Shown here one piece after another: positions 34,812-43,926 of a stretch of 64,000 bases of DNA; the stretch's first letter is position 1, and each line of letters opens with the position of its first letter. The translations under genes were made by a program, and so were the position numbers. The DNA lies in contig NZ_CP078138.1 of assembly GCF_019212185.1 (NCBI RefSeq), positions 3,144,501 through 3,208,500 of the forward strand. The letters run 5' to 3'. The notes beneath the pieces are model-generated. The model was not told the origin of the DNA. It worked only from the letters and a program-made list of their open reading frames with translations, and did no database searches. This DNA comes from Pseudomonas fluorescens (GTDB lineage Bacteria > Pseudomonadota > Gammaproteobacteria > Pseudomonadales > Pseudomonadaceae).

Positions 34812-35599
34812 AACGCGCTCTTGATCACTCCGCCATCGGCGCGCAACGCCGCCCCGGTGGTCGCCGACGACAGTGGACTGGCAACATAGGCGACCAGGGA
34901 GGCGATTTCCTGCGGTGAGCTGAAGCGCTTGATCAGCGAGGTGGGCCGGACCTTCTCGAAGAACTCCTTCTCGAAACCTTCAAAGGATTGGCCCTGCGCC
35001 TTGGCCAGGGTCTCGACGAACTCGCCGACGCCACGGGATTTGGTCGGCCCCGGCAGCACGCTGTTGACGGTGATACCGGTGCCGGCCACGGCTTCCGCCA
35101 GGCCACGGGCGACGGCAAGCTGGGCGGTTTTGGTCACCCCGTAGTGGATCATTTCGACCGGAATCTGCACCCCGCTTTCGCTGGAAATAAAAATGATGCG
35201 GCCCCAGTTGGCCTGCTTCATCGCCGGCAGGAACAGCCGGGCCAGGCGTACGCCACTGAGCACGTTGACGTCGAAGAAGCGTTGCCAGTCTTCGTCGGGG
35301 ATCTCTTCGAAGGGCTTGGGCTCGAAGATGCCGAGGTTATTCACCAGGATCTCCACCCCCGGAAAGCGTCGCGCGACCTCGTCGGCGGCGGCCGCCGTGC
35401 TCAGGTCGCCGGCAAATCCATGCACTTGAGCGCCGGTCTGCGCCTGCAGTTGCGCTACCACGCTGTCCACCGACGCCTGGGAGCGACCATTGACGATCAC
35501 GCGAGCGCCTTCCTCGGCCAGGGTAGTGACGATCGCCAGGCCGATGCCGGCGGTGCTGCCGCTGACCAGGGCGAGTTTGCCTTGCAGGTTCAGGTCCAT
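34808..35599 (-). CDS. Short-chain dehydrogenase/reductase
   Basis: The 263-residue SDR has the cofactor motif SGSTAGIGLAI, the NNLG motif, catalytic Ser in FISSESG and YxxxK as YGVTK. The Arg in NGRSQA after the second strand suggests NADP preference. It resembles 3-oxoacyl-ACP-reductase-like oxidoreductases with an extended substrate loop (FEGFEKEFFEKVRPTS). Convergent with the DinB gene with overlapping ends. The substrate is unknown. Confidence 0.9.
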   Translation of the reverse strand: MDLNLQGKLALVSGSTAGIGLAIVTTLAEEGARVIVNGRSQASVDSVVAQLQAQTGAQVHGFAGDLSTAAAADEVARRFPGVEILVNNLGIFEPKPFEEIPDEDWQRFFDVNVLSGVRLARLFLPAMKQANWGRIIFISSESGVQIPVEMIHYGVTKTAQLAVARGLAEAVAGTGITVNSVLPGPTKSRGVGEFVETLAKAQGQSFEGFEKEFFEKVRPTSLIKRFSSPQEIASLVAYVASPLSSATTGAALRADGGVIKSAF

Positions 35600-35913
35600 G
35601 AGCGAGTGCCTTCTTCGTGGGTGGAAAAAGCAGGCGACGGGGCCGCCAAGGGTGAGGAGTCAGTCTAGTGCGGTTTTCCCGATTGAACGCCACGTTCGTC
35701 GTGTTCTGCGCGGCCACCGCGCTAAGGAAATCCCGTAGGCGCACTGGAGTTTTCCCCGCCCTCGATGCTGTTCGTCTCGATACCACCCCGGCCGCTACTG
35801 ACTTACCTTGCACAAGCCTTATGCAGGCCGCCGGCGTTCGGCTGCCACTGCGTCTGGCTTGAATGCGCTCCTATAACAACAGTGCCAAGCACGTACAGAG
35901 GTGGAGAGGGTTG
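35600..35913. other. Intergenic region with divergent promoters
   Basis: This 314-base gap lies between the divergent SDR and OprD genes. I see no gene, REP or clear operator in it. A CTATAAC-like -10 candidate occurs near 35871-35877 ahead of the porin. Confidence 0.4.
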
Positions 35914-37164
35914 ATGTCCAGGGATAAGCAAGCGTGCCGCGGGCTCGCAATTGCCAGCGTGATGGGGATGGTCTGTGCGCCATGGGTCGCCCAGGCGGAT
36001 GTGATGGATGACAGTCACTTCAAGGTCGATACCCGCAACTTCTATTTGCACCGCAACTACACCAATACCAACGCACCGGTGTCCGAAGTGCACAGTTGGT
36101 CCCAGGGCTTCGATGCCCAGTTCACCTCCGGCTATACCGACACCGCATTGGCAGTTGGGCTGGATGTGGACGCACAGTACGCGCTGCGCCTGGACTCGTC
36201 GGGCAATGACGGTTCGTTACCCTTCAGCGTGCATGACCAGCAGACCGCCAACGACTACAGCCGTGCCGGCGCGACCCTGAAAATGCGCTACAGCAAGACC
36301 GAGCTCAAGGTCGGCGACCTGCGTCCGCAGTATCCGGTGGCTTTCGATGACCCCAGCCGGCAGCTGGATACCCTCTACCAGGGCGCGGTGGTTGAGTCGA
36401 AAGAGGTCGATGGTCTGACGCTCACCGGCGGGCGTTTCTGGTCGGCGGTGACTCGTGAATCGTCGAACCACGAGAAGCTCTACAAATTCGGTTCCACCGA
36501 CAACCTCGACAGCGACGGCCTGGATTTTGGCGGCGCCACCTACGACATCACCAAGAACCTGCAAGCCAGTTATTTCTACGGCGTTCTCCACGACATCTAC
36601 CAGCAGCACTACTTCGGCCTGATGCACATGGCCGAGCTGGGCAATGGCTACAAGCTCAAGACCGACCTGCGTTACTTCAACAACAACGAGGATGGCAACG
36701 CGCTCAACGGTGAAATCGACAACCGTTCCTGGGGCACGCTGTTCAGCCTGTTCAAGGGCGCGCACATGGTCGGCCTCAGCTACCAGCGCATGCTCGGTGA
36801 CAGCGTGTTCCCGACCATGAACGGCTACATCCCGCAACCTTATCTGGTGCACTGGTCGTCCCTGGGCTTCGTGCGCCCGGGCGAACGCTCTTGGGCTGCA
36901 CGCTACAGCTATGACTTTGCCGGGATGGGCCTGCCGGGGCTGAAGTTCGTCACCCGCTACACCAAGGGTACCCAATGGGACCGGGGCGCCAACCTCAGCG
37001 ATAACCAGGAGAGCGAACGCTTCCTCGGCGTCAACTACGTGGTGCAAAGCGGGGCGCTGCAAGGCCTCGGTTTTGACCTGCGCAACATCGATGTGAAGCA
37101 GAAGTACGGCTACGACTACAACGAATTCCGCGTCGCCACGACCTACACCTGGAAGTTCTGGTAA
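35914..37164 (+). CDS. OprD-family outer membrane porin
   Basis: ATG 35914, behind GGAGAGGG, gives 416 residues with a clear signal peptide (MSRDKQACRGLAIASVMGMV, cleavage near AQAD); the frame extends to 35863 but without signal character. OprD features include HFKVDTRNFYLHRNY, MRYSKTELKVGDLRPQYPVA in pieces, LTLTGGRFWSA and a C-terminal strand ending TTYTWKFW with a terminal aromatic. It is shorter than the OprD at 13444 and distinct from it. It heads a unit with the Spinster-like MFS gene 55 bases behind, suggesting joint uptake of one substrate through both membranes. Confidence 0.92.
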   Translation: MSRDKQACRGLAIASVMGMVCAPWVAQADVMDDSHFKVDTRNFYLHRNYTNTNAPVSEVHSWSQGFDAQFTSGYTDTALAVGLDVDAQYALRLDSSGNDGSLPFSVHDQQTANDYSRAGATLKMRYSKTELKVGDLRPQYPVAFDDPSRQLDTLYQGAVVESKEVDGLTLTGGRFWSAVTRESSNHEKLYKFGSTDNLDSDGLDFGGATYDITKNLQASYFYGVLHDIYQQHYFGLMHMAELGNGYKLKTDLRYFNNNEDGNALNGEIDNRSWGTLFSLFKGAHMVGLSYQRMLGDSVFPTMNGYIPQPYLVHWSSLGFVRPGERSWAARYSYDFAGMGLPGLKFVTRYTKGTQWDRGANLSDNQESERFLGVNYVVQSGALQGLGFDLRNIDVKQKYGYDYNEFRVATTYTWKFW

Positions 37165-37219
37165 GCCCCGTCGACCAGCGCCTTGCGTGCCCGGGCGCCC
37201 TCCAAGAGAAATAAAACCA

Positions 37220-38575
37220 ATGAATACTCAAGTCGATACCGCGCTGTTGCAGAAGAAAAAGACCTACCTCTATGAGTGGTATGTGGTGGGTCTGTGCATG
37301 GTCGCCTACATCTTTTCCTTCGTGGACCGGCAGATCCTCGCGCTGATGATCGAGCCGATCAAGGCCGACCTGCAGCTCAGCGACACCCAGTTCAGCCTGC
37401 TGCACGGCCTGGCGTTCTCCCTGTTCTATGCGTTCATGGGCATGCCCATCGCCTACCTGGCGGACCGTTTTTCACGACCGAAAATCATCGCCGTCGGCGT
37501 GGTGTTCTGGAGCCTGACCACAGCGGCCTGCGGTCTGAGCAAGAACTTTCTGCACATGTTCCTCGCGCGGATTGGCGTCGGCGTGGGCGAGGCGGCCTTG
37601 TCGCCGTCGGCCTACTCGATGTTCAGCGACATGTTCCCCAAGGAAAAGCTCGGGCGCGCGGTGGGCATCTACTCCATCGGCTCGTTCATCGGCGGCGGTT
37701 TGGCGTTCCTGGTGGGCGGCTATGTGATTGCTCTGCTCAAGGACATGAACACCATCGAAGTCGCGGTGCTCGGTGCGGTCAAGGCCTGGCAGCTGGCGTT
37801 CTTTATTGTCGGTCTGCCGGGGATTCTTGTCGGCCTGCTGATCTGGCTGACCGTGCGTGACCCGGCGCGCAAGGGCCTGCAACTGGATGCCGAAGGCAAG
37901 CCACGCAAGGTCGGGCTGGGTGACGGTTTGCGCTTCCTCGGTCGCCATCGCGCCACCTTCAGCTTCCACTACCTGGGCTTTTCCTTCTACGCCATGGTGC
38001 TGTTCTGCATGATGAGCTGGAGCCCGGCGCTGTACATCCGCAAGTTCGGCCTGTCGCCGGTGGAGGCGGGCTACATGCTCGGCACCGTGCTGTTGCTGGC
38101 CAACACCGCCGGGGTGCTGTTTGGCGGCTGGCTCACCGACTACCTGGCCAAGCGCGGCCATCAGGATGCGGCGATGCGCACCGGGGTGATTGGCGCCCTG
38201 GGGATGATCGTGCCGGCGGTGCTGTTCCCGCAGGTCGATCAGCTGTGGCTGTCGGTGACCCTGCTGGTGCCGGCGATGTTCTTCGCCTCGTTCCCGATGC
38301 CGGCGTCCACCGCGGCCATGCAGATCCTCGCGCCGAACCAGGTGCGCGCCCAGGTCTCGGCGGTGTTCCTGCTGATCAGCAACCTGCTGGGCCTGGGGCT
38401 GGGTACAACGCTGGTGGCGCTGTTGACCGACCGTTACTTCGGCTCGCCGGCTGCTGTGGGTTCTTCGATGTCGCTGGTGATGATTGGCGCCTCGGCCCTC
38501 ACCGTGCTGTTGCTGTGGCGCGGTTGCAAGTGCTTTCGCGAGAGCTATGCGCGGGAGTATCCGAATCGGCCGTGA
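37220..38575 (+). CDS. Spinster-like MFS transporter
   Basis: ATG 37220 gives 451 residues and 12 helices. The sequence YIFSFVDRQILALMIEPIKAD, ADRFSRPKIIAVGVVFWS and ARIGVGVGEAALSPSAYSMF in pieces is typical of the Spinster-like MFS group used by Proteobacteria for aromatic and other organic acids. It lies between an OprD porin and an AraC regulator, with opine-dehydrogenase and hydroxyacyl-CoA-dehydrogenase-like genes behind, so it probably imports the substrate of those enzymes. Confidence 0.92.
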   Translation: MNTQVDTALLQKKKTYLYEWYVVGLCMVAYIFSFVDRQILALMIEPIKADLQLSDTQFSLLHGLAFSLFYAFMGMPIAYLADRFSRPKIIAVGVVFWSLTTAACGLSKNFLHMFLARIGVGVGEAALSPSAYSMFSDMFPKEKLGRAVGIYSIGSFIGGGLAFLVGGYVIALLKDMNTIEVAVLGAVKAWQLAFFIVGLPGILVGLLIWLTVRDPARKGLQLDAEGKPRKVGLGDGLRFLGRHRATFSFHYLGFSFYAMVLFCMMSWSPALYIRKFGLSPVEAGYMLGTVLLLANTAGVLFGGWLTDYLAKRGHQDAAMRTGVIGALGMIVPAVLFPQVDQLWLSVTLLVPAMFFASFPMPASTAAMQILAPNQVRAQVSAVFLLISNLLGLGLGTTLVALLTDRYFGSPAAVGSSMSLVMIGASALTVLLLWRGCKCFRESYAREYPNRP

Positions 38576-38601
38576 TACTTGAACTCGATGATTGACCCCT
38601 C

Positions 38602-38630
38602 GGCCTCGCCCCGTCTTACGGTGCGGGGCC
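38602..38630 (+). terminator. Possible terminator hairpin after the MFS gene
   Basis: CGCCCCG (38607-38613) can pair with CGGGGC (38624-38629), with further pairing possible on the outside. No T-run follows, so termination here is uncertain. Confidence 0.35.
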
Positions 38631-38658
38631 TTGGCGTTGCAGAACCGGAGAAGTTTCT

Positions 38659-39633
38659 ATGTTGAATGACATCCATCTGCTCGAGCGGCACAGCCTCCTG
38701 AGTTCCGCCGATCAACGCGAGATCCAGGCCAGGGTCAGCCATTACCTGTGCCCGCATCGCTTCACCGTGCTGCGCGACGCGCCGATCCACACCCGGCTCA
38801 ACGGTGTGTTCTTCGGCGACTCGGCACTGCTCGACCTGCGTTACGGCGCACCGGTGGAAATCAGCATCGGCGACATCGCCGACCAGTACCTGTTTCGCAT
38901 CACCTTGCAAGGCCACTGCGAGGTAGCTCACGGTCGGCGCAGTGCGGCGATGCAGGCCGGCTGCCTGAGCGTGTCGTCGCCATTCGCCAGGAGCCGGATC
39001 GTCACCGATGGCGAATGCCGCAACCTGATCCTGCGGGTCGACCGCGATGCCCTCGAAACCCAGTTGCAACACCTGCTCGGGCGCAGCTTGCGGCAGCCGG
39101 TGATCTTCGAGGTCAGCGTCGACCGGCAGGGCGCCGGCGTTGTCAGCCTGTACCACACCCTCGATTACATCTGCCGGTTGTACGGCAGCGGCGTCGAGGG
39201 CCCGCCTATCGCCGTCGGTCTCTCGGACTACCTGATGCAGCTGCTGCTGACCCAGTTGCCCCACAACTATTGCGCCGATTTGCTGCGCGATCCCCGCGCG
39301 CCGTTGCCCCACCATGTGCGCAAGGCGCGGGACTATATAGAAGAACATCTCGATCAAAGCATCAGCCTCAGCACCCTCAGCGAGCTGTGCGGCGTGTCGA
39401 TCCGCACCCTGCAAAACGGCTTTCGGCAGTTCCTCCAGCAGCCACCGCTGGACTACATCCGCGACCGGCGTCTGGCGCTGATCCACGAGGCTTTGAAGCA
39501 GGCCAGGGACAACGACAGCGTGACCAGCATCCTGTTGCGCCACGGCATCAACAGCCTCGGGCATTTCTCCAGTCTCTATCGCCAGCGCTATGGCTGCCTG
39601 CCGTCGGACACGCTGCGCCGGCGGATGCATTGA
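38659..39633 (+). CDS. AraC-family transcriptional regulator
   Basis: The 324-residue protein has an N-terminal cupin-like ligand domain (about 30-200; RFTVLRDAPIHTRLNGVFFG, VEISIGDIADQYLFRITLQG) and a C-terminal double helix-turn-helix (about 220-322) with SLSTLSELCGVSIRTLQNGF and the conserved GINSLGHFSSLYRQRYG. This is the XylS-like architecture common among activators of degradative operons. It lies between the porin/MFS pair and the two dehydrogenase genes on the same strand and is the likely activator of the unit. Confidence 0.92.
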   Translation: MLNDIHLLERHSLLSSADQREIQARVSHYLCPHRFTVLRDAPIHTRLNGVFFGDSALLDLRYGAPVEISIGDIADQYLFRITLQGHCEVAHGRRSAAMQAGCLSVSSPFARSRIVTDGECRNLILRVDRDALETQLQHLLGRSLRQPVIFEVSVDRQGAGVVSLYHTLDYICRLYGSGVEGPPIAVGLSDYLMQLLLTQLPHNYCADLLRDPRAPLPHHVRKARDYIEEHLDQSISLSTLSELCGVSIRTLQNGFRQFLQQPPLDYIRDRRLALIHEALKQARDNDSVTSILLRHGINSLGHFSSLYRQRYGCLPSDTLRRRMH

Positions 39634-39729
39634 CGCGGCTGCGTGATCGGTCGCTTCGCTGCGCAATCGGATAAGCCTGTGGCGGCGCGCCTCGCTAGCA
39701 TCGAGTCTCTAACAAGAGGAGTGTCTTAG

Positions 39730-40839
39730 ATGAAGATCAGTGTGCTCGGTGGTGGTCATGGCTGTTACGCGGCGGCGGTGGAAATGGCCGAGAAGGGCCA
39801 TCAGGTGCGCCTGTGGCGGCGGGACGGTGCGGCGCTCAAGGCGCTGCTGGAAATCGGCAGCCTGACGGTCCGCGATTACCGTGGTACGCGCCAGGTGTCG
39901 GTGGGTCAGCCGGGTGATCTGCTGACCCTGACCGACAATCTGGCCGAAGCCCTCGGCGATGCGCAACTGGTGATCGTGCCGCTGCCGTCGACCTCACACG
40001 ACGACCTGGCCCAGCAGGTCGCACCGCACCTGCATGACGGCCAGGTGCTGTTCCTGCCACCGGGGACCTTTGGCAGCTATGTGTTCGCCAGGGCCATGGC
40101 GGATGCCGGCAATCACAGTCGGGTAGCCTTCGCTGAAACCGGCACCCTGCCGTATCTGGTACGCAAGCACGGTGCCAACCAACTGGTGATCAGTTGCTAC
40201 GCGACCCGGCTGCCGACCGGGGTGTTTCCCGCCGAGTTGTCCGGGTCGGCCTTTGCGGTATTGCGCGAGGCTTATCCGAGTGTCGAGCCGATCGAAGACG
40301 CCCTCAGTGGTGCGCTGATGAATGCCGGGCCGATCATTCACCCGCCGTTGATCATGATGAACGCCGGGCCCCTGGAGCACTTCGAGACCTGGGACATTCA
40401 CAACGAGGGTACTCAGCCGTCGATTCGCCGGGTGACCAACCAGCTCGACGCCGAGCGCATGGCCGTGCGTGAGGCATTGGGCTACGGCGCGCCGCACTTT
40501 CCATTGGCCGATCACTACAACAGCACGGAAGGCGAGGAGTGGATGTACGGCCGTGGCGCCCACGGCAAGTTGACCGACAGTGGCGACTGGCGTGAAGACA
40601 TCAATCTGCAGACCCACCGTTACATGCTCGAAGACACGCGCCTTGGCCTGTCATTGCTGGTGTCTGTGGGGCGCTGGGCGGGTGTGTCGACCCCGGTCGC
40701 GCAAGGCCTGCTGAGCATCGCTTCGGCAGTGTCCGGGCGCAATCTCTACGCCGAAGGCCGGACCCTGGAAAACCTCGGTCTGGCCGGGCTCGACCGGGCA
40801 CAGATGAGCGCGCTGCTGACCCAGGGTTGCCCACGATGA
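39730..40839 (+). CDS. Opine (octopine/nopaline-type) dehydrogenase
   Basis: The 369-residue protein has an N-terminal Rossmann domain (ISVLGGGHGCYAAAVEMAEK, about 1-170) and a C-terminal helical domain (about 175-360) that is, from its layout and pieces such as GALMNAGPIIHPPLIMMNAG and FETWDIHNEG, the octopine/nopaline dehydrogenase type. His in IIHPP would be the catalytic residue. Family enzymes oxidise opines (N-carboxyalkyl amino acids) to an amino acid plus keto acid, or run in reverse in metallophore synthesis. No nicotianamine-like synthase is nearby, so catabolism fits better. The stop overlaps the next ATG. Confidence 0.85.
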   Translation: MKISVLGGGHGCYAAAVEMAEKGHQVRLWRRDGAALKALLEIGSLTVRDYRGTRQVSVGQPGDLLTLTDNLAEALGDAQLVIVPLPSTSHDDLAQQVAPHLHDGQVLFLPPGTFGSYVFARAMADAGNHSRVAFAETGTLPYLVRKHGANQLVISCYATRLPTGVFPAELSGSAFAVLREAYPSVEPIEDALSGALMNAGPIIHPPLIMMNAGPLEHFETWDIHNEGTQPSIRRVTNQLDAERMAVREALGYGAPHFPLADHYNSTEGEEWMYGRGAHGKLTDSGDWREDINLQTHRYMLEDTRLGLSLLVSVGRWAGVSTPVAQGLLSIASAVSGRNLYAEGRTLENLGLAGLDRAQMSALLTQGCPR

Positions 40840-41834
40840 ACGCTGTGCTGCCGAAGGTCTGCGTGGTCGGCGCCGGGCGGATGGGCGAGGGCATTGCCCT
40901 GGCGTTCATCCATGCCGGTCTGCCGGTGAGCCTGATCGATATCAAGGAGCGCGCCGAGGACCAGCGCCGGGATTACTTCGAAAAGGTGCGCAACAACCTG
41001 CGCAGTGAATTGCAGATGCTGGTGCGCCTGGGGTTGCTTGAGGACGCGCAGGCGGACATTGCCCTGGCGCGCCTGACTCTGCAATCGCGGACCCAGGCAG
41101 CGGCAACCTTGGGCGAGTGCGACCTGGTTTTCGAGGCGGTGCCGGAAGTCATCGAGTTGAAGCAGGCGACTTTTGCCTGGGTCAGCCAGCAGGTGCCGGC
41201 AACGACCATTATTGCCTCGACCACCTCGACCTTCCTGGTTACCGAGCTGGCGGGGATGGTCGACGCGCCGCAGCGTTTCGTCAACGCCCATTGGCTCAAT
41301 CCCGCCTACCTGATGCCGCTGGTGGAAGTCAGCCGCAGTGAGACGACGTGTGCGCAGGTGGTCCAGCGCCTGCTGCAGTTGCTCAAACGCATCGGCAAGG
41401 TGCCGGTGGTGTGCAACCCGGTGGCCGGCTACATCGTGCCGCGCATCCAGGCGCTGGCGATGAACGAGGCGGCGAGGATGGTCGAGGAGGGCGTGGCCAG
41501 CGCCGAGGATATCGACACGGCGGTTCGGGTCGGCTTTGGCTTGCGGTTTTCGGTGTTGGGGCTGCTGGAGTTTATCGATTGGGGCGGCGGTGACATTCTC
41601 TACTACGCCTCGCGCTACCTGAGCCGCGAACTGGCCCCGCGCTTCGAGTCGCCGCAGGTCATTGCCGACAACATGCAGGGCGGTCGCAATGGCTTGCGCG
41701 ATGGGCAGGGGTTCTACGATTACCGGGAACGGGATGTGGAGGCCTACAAGCAGCAACGGCTCGGGGAGTTTGTGCGCAAGTTGCAACTGAGCGGGCTGAC
41801 GCCGGCGTTTGAGGGGGCCTTGCGGCAGGGTTGA
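40836..41834 (+). CDS. 3-hydroxyacyl-CoA-dehydrogenase-like protein
   Basis: ATG 40836 overlaps the opine dehydrogenase stop (ATGA), giving 332 residues. The NAD motif VCVVGAGRMGEGIALAFIHAG (in pieces), the acidic ADP-ribose residue in SLIDIKER, the His in NAHWLNPAYLMPLVEV and the C-terminal NPVAGYIVPRIQALAMNEA are those of the 3HCDH family, as in carnitine, L-gulonate or 3-hydroxybutyryl-CoA dehydrogenases. Single-function size and absence of other CoA genes suggest a free hydroxy acid. It is translationally coupled to the opine dehydrogenase, so the two probably act in sequence. Confidence 0.87.
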   Translation: MNAVLPKVCVVGAGRMGEGIALAFIHAGLPVSLIDIKERAEDQRRDYFEKVRNNLRSELQMLVRLGLLEDAQADIALARLTLQSRTQAAATLGECDLVFEAVPEVIELKQATFAWVSQQVPATTIIASTTSTFLVTELAGMVDAPQRFVNAHWLNPAYLMPLVEVSRSETTCAQVVQRLLQLLKRIGKVPVVCNPVAGYIVPRIQALAMNEAARMVEEGVASAEDIDTAVRVGFGLRFSVLGLLEFIDWGGGDILYYASRYLSRELAPRFESPQVIADNMQGGRNGLRDGQGFYDYRERDVEAYKQQRLGEFVRKLQLSGLTPAFEGALRQG

Positions 41835-41885
41835 TGACCCGGGCCTGCCGCTTGGCTTTGATGCGATTGCTGTTGCTGTTGATTT

Positions 41886-41981
41886 TGTGGGAGCGAGCCT
41901 GCTCGCGAAAGAACGTTAGGGCGCCGCGTACATTCAGGATGCCCGAGTCATCGTTCTTCGCGAGCAGGCTCGCTCCCACAG
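41886..41981. repeat. REPIN
   Basis: TGTGGGAGCGAGCCTGCTCG and its inverted copy (ending CGCTCCCACA) flank about 50 bases; part of the spacer (GGGCGCCGCGTACATTCAGG) is shared with the 32.6-kb array. It separates the 3HCDH-like gene from the convergent sulfatase gene. Confidence 0.85.
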
Positions 41982-42024
41982 GTTCATCACACAGGTTTCA
42001 GTCTCACAGGTTTTTTTGCAGCTG

Positions 42025-43590
42025 TTACTGCTGCTTCATTTTCTCCGCAATTTTCTTGTCTACATCCGCACGGATCTGGTCGATGCTGAAGCTCGCCGGA
42101 CGCTGGCTAGGCGGGTAGTCGACAAAGGTCTGCAGGAACGCGGCGGACCGGCGGACACCATCGAATATCAGGTAGTCGTTCTTGGTCAGCCAGTCATAGT
42201 ATTGGTCGGATACCACGTCGGCACGCTCGTACGGGTCCATGCGCAGGTTGAACATTTTGGGTACGCGCAGGCAGGTGAAAGGTTCGCTCCAGACCTTGAG
42301 GCCACCTGGCGCACGTTGCTCACAGAACACCAGTTTCCAGTCGTTAAAGCGCATGCTCACCAGATCGCCATCGTCGCTGAAATAGTAGAACTCGGTGCGC
42401 GCGCTCTTGTCGGTCTTGCCGGTCAGATAGTCCAGCTGGTTGTAGCCGTCCAGATGCACCTTGAAGTTCTTCCCGCCGATGTCGGCACCCTTGAGCAGGC
42501 GGTCCTTGATGTCGGTATCGCCAACGGCGGCCAACAGGGTCGGGAACCAGTCCAGTCCGGAGAACATTTGCGTGGACACTTCACCCGGTTTGACCTTGCC
42601 CGGCCAGCGGATCATCGCCGGTACCCGGTAAGCGCCTTCCCAGTTGGAGTTTTTCTCGTTGCGGAACGGTGTGGTCGCCGCGTCCGGCCAGGACCACTGG
42701 TTCGGACCGTTGTCGGTGGTGTAGACGACGATGGTGTTGTCGGTCAGCTTGAGGTCGTCGAGGGTCTTCAACAACTTGCCGACATCACCATCGTGTTCGA
42801 GCATGCCATCGGCGTATTCATTGCCGATCATGCCGCTTTGCCCCTTCATCGACTCGCGCACGTGGGTGAAGGCGTGCATGCGGGTGGTGTTCATCCAGAC
42901 GAAGAATGGCTTGTCAGCCTTGGCCTGCTTCTCGATGAACGCCTGGGCGGCAGCGGTGGTTTCGTCGTCGATGGTCTCCATGCGTTTTTTGTTCAGTGCG
43001 CCGGTGTCTTCGATCTTGCCGTCGGCGAAGCTGTGGATCACCCCGCGTGGCGAGGCGGCCTTGACGAACTCGGCATCATCCTTCGGCCAGTACGGACGTT
43101 CGGGCTCTTCTTCGGCGTTGAGGTGATAGAGGTTGCCGAAGAACTCGTCGAAGCCGTGATTGGTCGGCAGGTATTCGTCCTTGTCCCCCAGGTGGTTCTT
43201 GCCGAACTGACCGGTGGCATAACCCTTGGCCTTGAGTGCCTGGGCGATGGTCACGTCGCGGGCCTGCAGGCCAACCGGTACGCCGGGCATGCCGACTTTC
43301 GACAGGCCCGTACGCAATGGGGTCTGGCCAGTAATGAAGCTCGAGCGTCCCGCGGTGCAACTGTTCTCCGCGTAATAGTCGGTGAATATCATGCCCTCTT
43401 TGGCGATACGGTCGATGTTCGGTGTCTTGTAGCCAACCACGCCCATGGAATAAGCGCTGATATTGGTCTGGCCGATGTCATCGCCGAAAATCACCAGGAT
43501 GTTCGGTTTGTCGGCGGCTGTGGCCGACAGCGCCAGTACGGAGGACGCCGCGAAGGCGACCCTGGGTAACCACTTGCCTATGCGAGTCAT
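42025..43590 (-). CDS. Exported arylsulfatase-type sulfatase (Cys type)
   Basis: ATG 43590 gives 521 residues with a signal peptide (MTRIGKWLPRVAFAASSVLA, cleavage near ATAAD). The sulfatase signature is C78-T-A-G-R82, a Cys-type site to be converted to formylglycine, preceded by metal aspartates in VIFGDDIGQT and followed by YATGQFGKNHLGD and VYTTDNGPNQWSWPD. It cleaves a sulfate ester in the periplasm or outside, or acts in a related hydrolysis. No formylglycine-generating enzyme gene lies in the window. The gene stands alone between a REPIN and an AT-richer region, and may add sulfate to the same sulfur economy as the SsuA-like system. Confidence 0.9.
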   Translation of the reverse strand: MTRIGKWLPRVAFAASSVLALSATAADKPNILVIFGDDIGQTNISAYSMGVVGYKTPNIDRIAKEGMIFTDYYAENSCTAGRSSFITGQTPLRTGLSKVGMPGVPVGLQARDVTIAQALKAKGYATGQFGKNHLGDKDEYLPTNHGFDEFFGNLYHLNAEEEPERPYWPKDDAEFVKAASPRGVIHSFADGKIEDTGALNKKRMETIDDETTAAAQAFIEKQAKADKPFFVWMNTTRMHAFTHVRESMKGQSGMIGNEYADGMLEHDGDVGKLLKTLDDLKLTDNTIVVYTTDNGPNQWSWPDAATTPFRNEKNSNWEGAYRVPAMIRWPGKVKPGEVSTQMFSGLDWFPTLLAAVGDTDIKDRLLKGADIGGKNFKVHLDGYNQLDYLTGKTDKSARTEFYYFSDDGDLVSMRFNDWKLVFCEQRAPGGLKVWSEPFTCLRVPKMFNLRMDPYERADVVSDQYYDWLTKNDYLIFDGVRRSAAFLQTFVDYPPSQRPASFSIDQIRADVDKKIAEKMKQQ

Positions 43591-43926
43591 TCGACTTGCT
43601 CCCTTGCCGGTGGATCGCTCATTGCGACAGATTGTTGTGCAGTCCGGCACCACGCATCGAGAGATGCACCACATGGGAGCGGACAAATCGACAACCTTAT
43701 CGACGATAGACCAGCTCAGAGATTTTGCTCTACCAAGGGATTAATCAGGTGAGAAATTTCTGTAGGGCGTTGGTTGCTTCACACTGTGGGGTGGGGGGGA
43801 CGGTGCACATATCCATTAAACAGCCATCCATCAGCGTCAGGGGGCCGCTGGAGTCAGTGGCGAACGGGTCATCATGAGCTGGCCACTATCAATGACGGCG
43901 GATATGAGGAGGCGCCTTATAAAGAC
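43591..43926. other. Intergenic region, base composition shift
   Basis: The 336-base gap between the sulfatase and histidine kinase genes holds no gene that I can support. It contains a G-run near 43789-43800 and, at 43803-43817, GTGCACATATCCATT, which matches 13 of 15 bases of the 668-682 arm. From here to about 46.7 kb the DNA looks more AT-rich than its surroundings. Confidence 0.4.
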
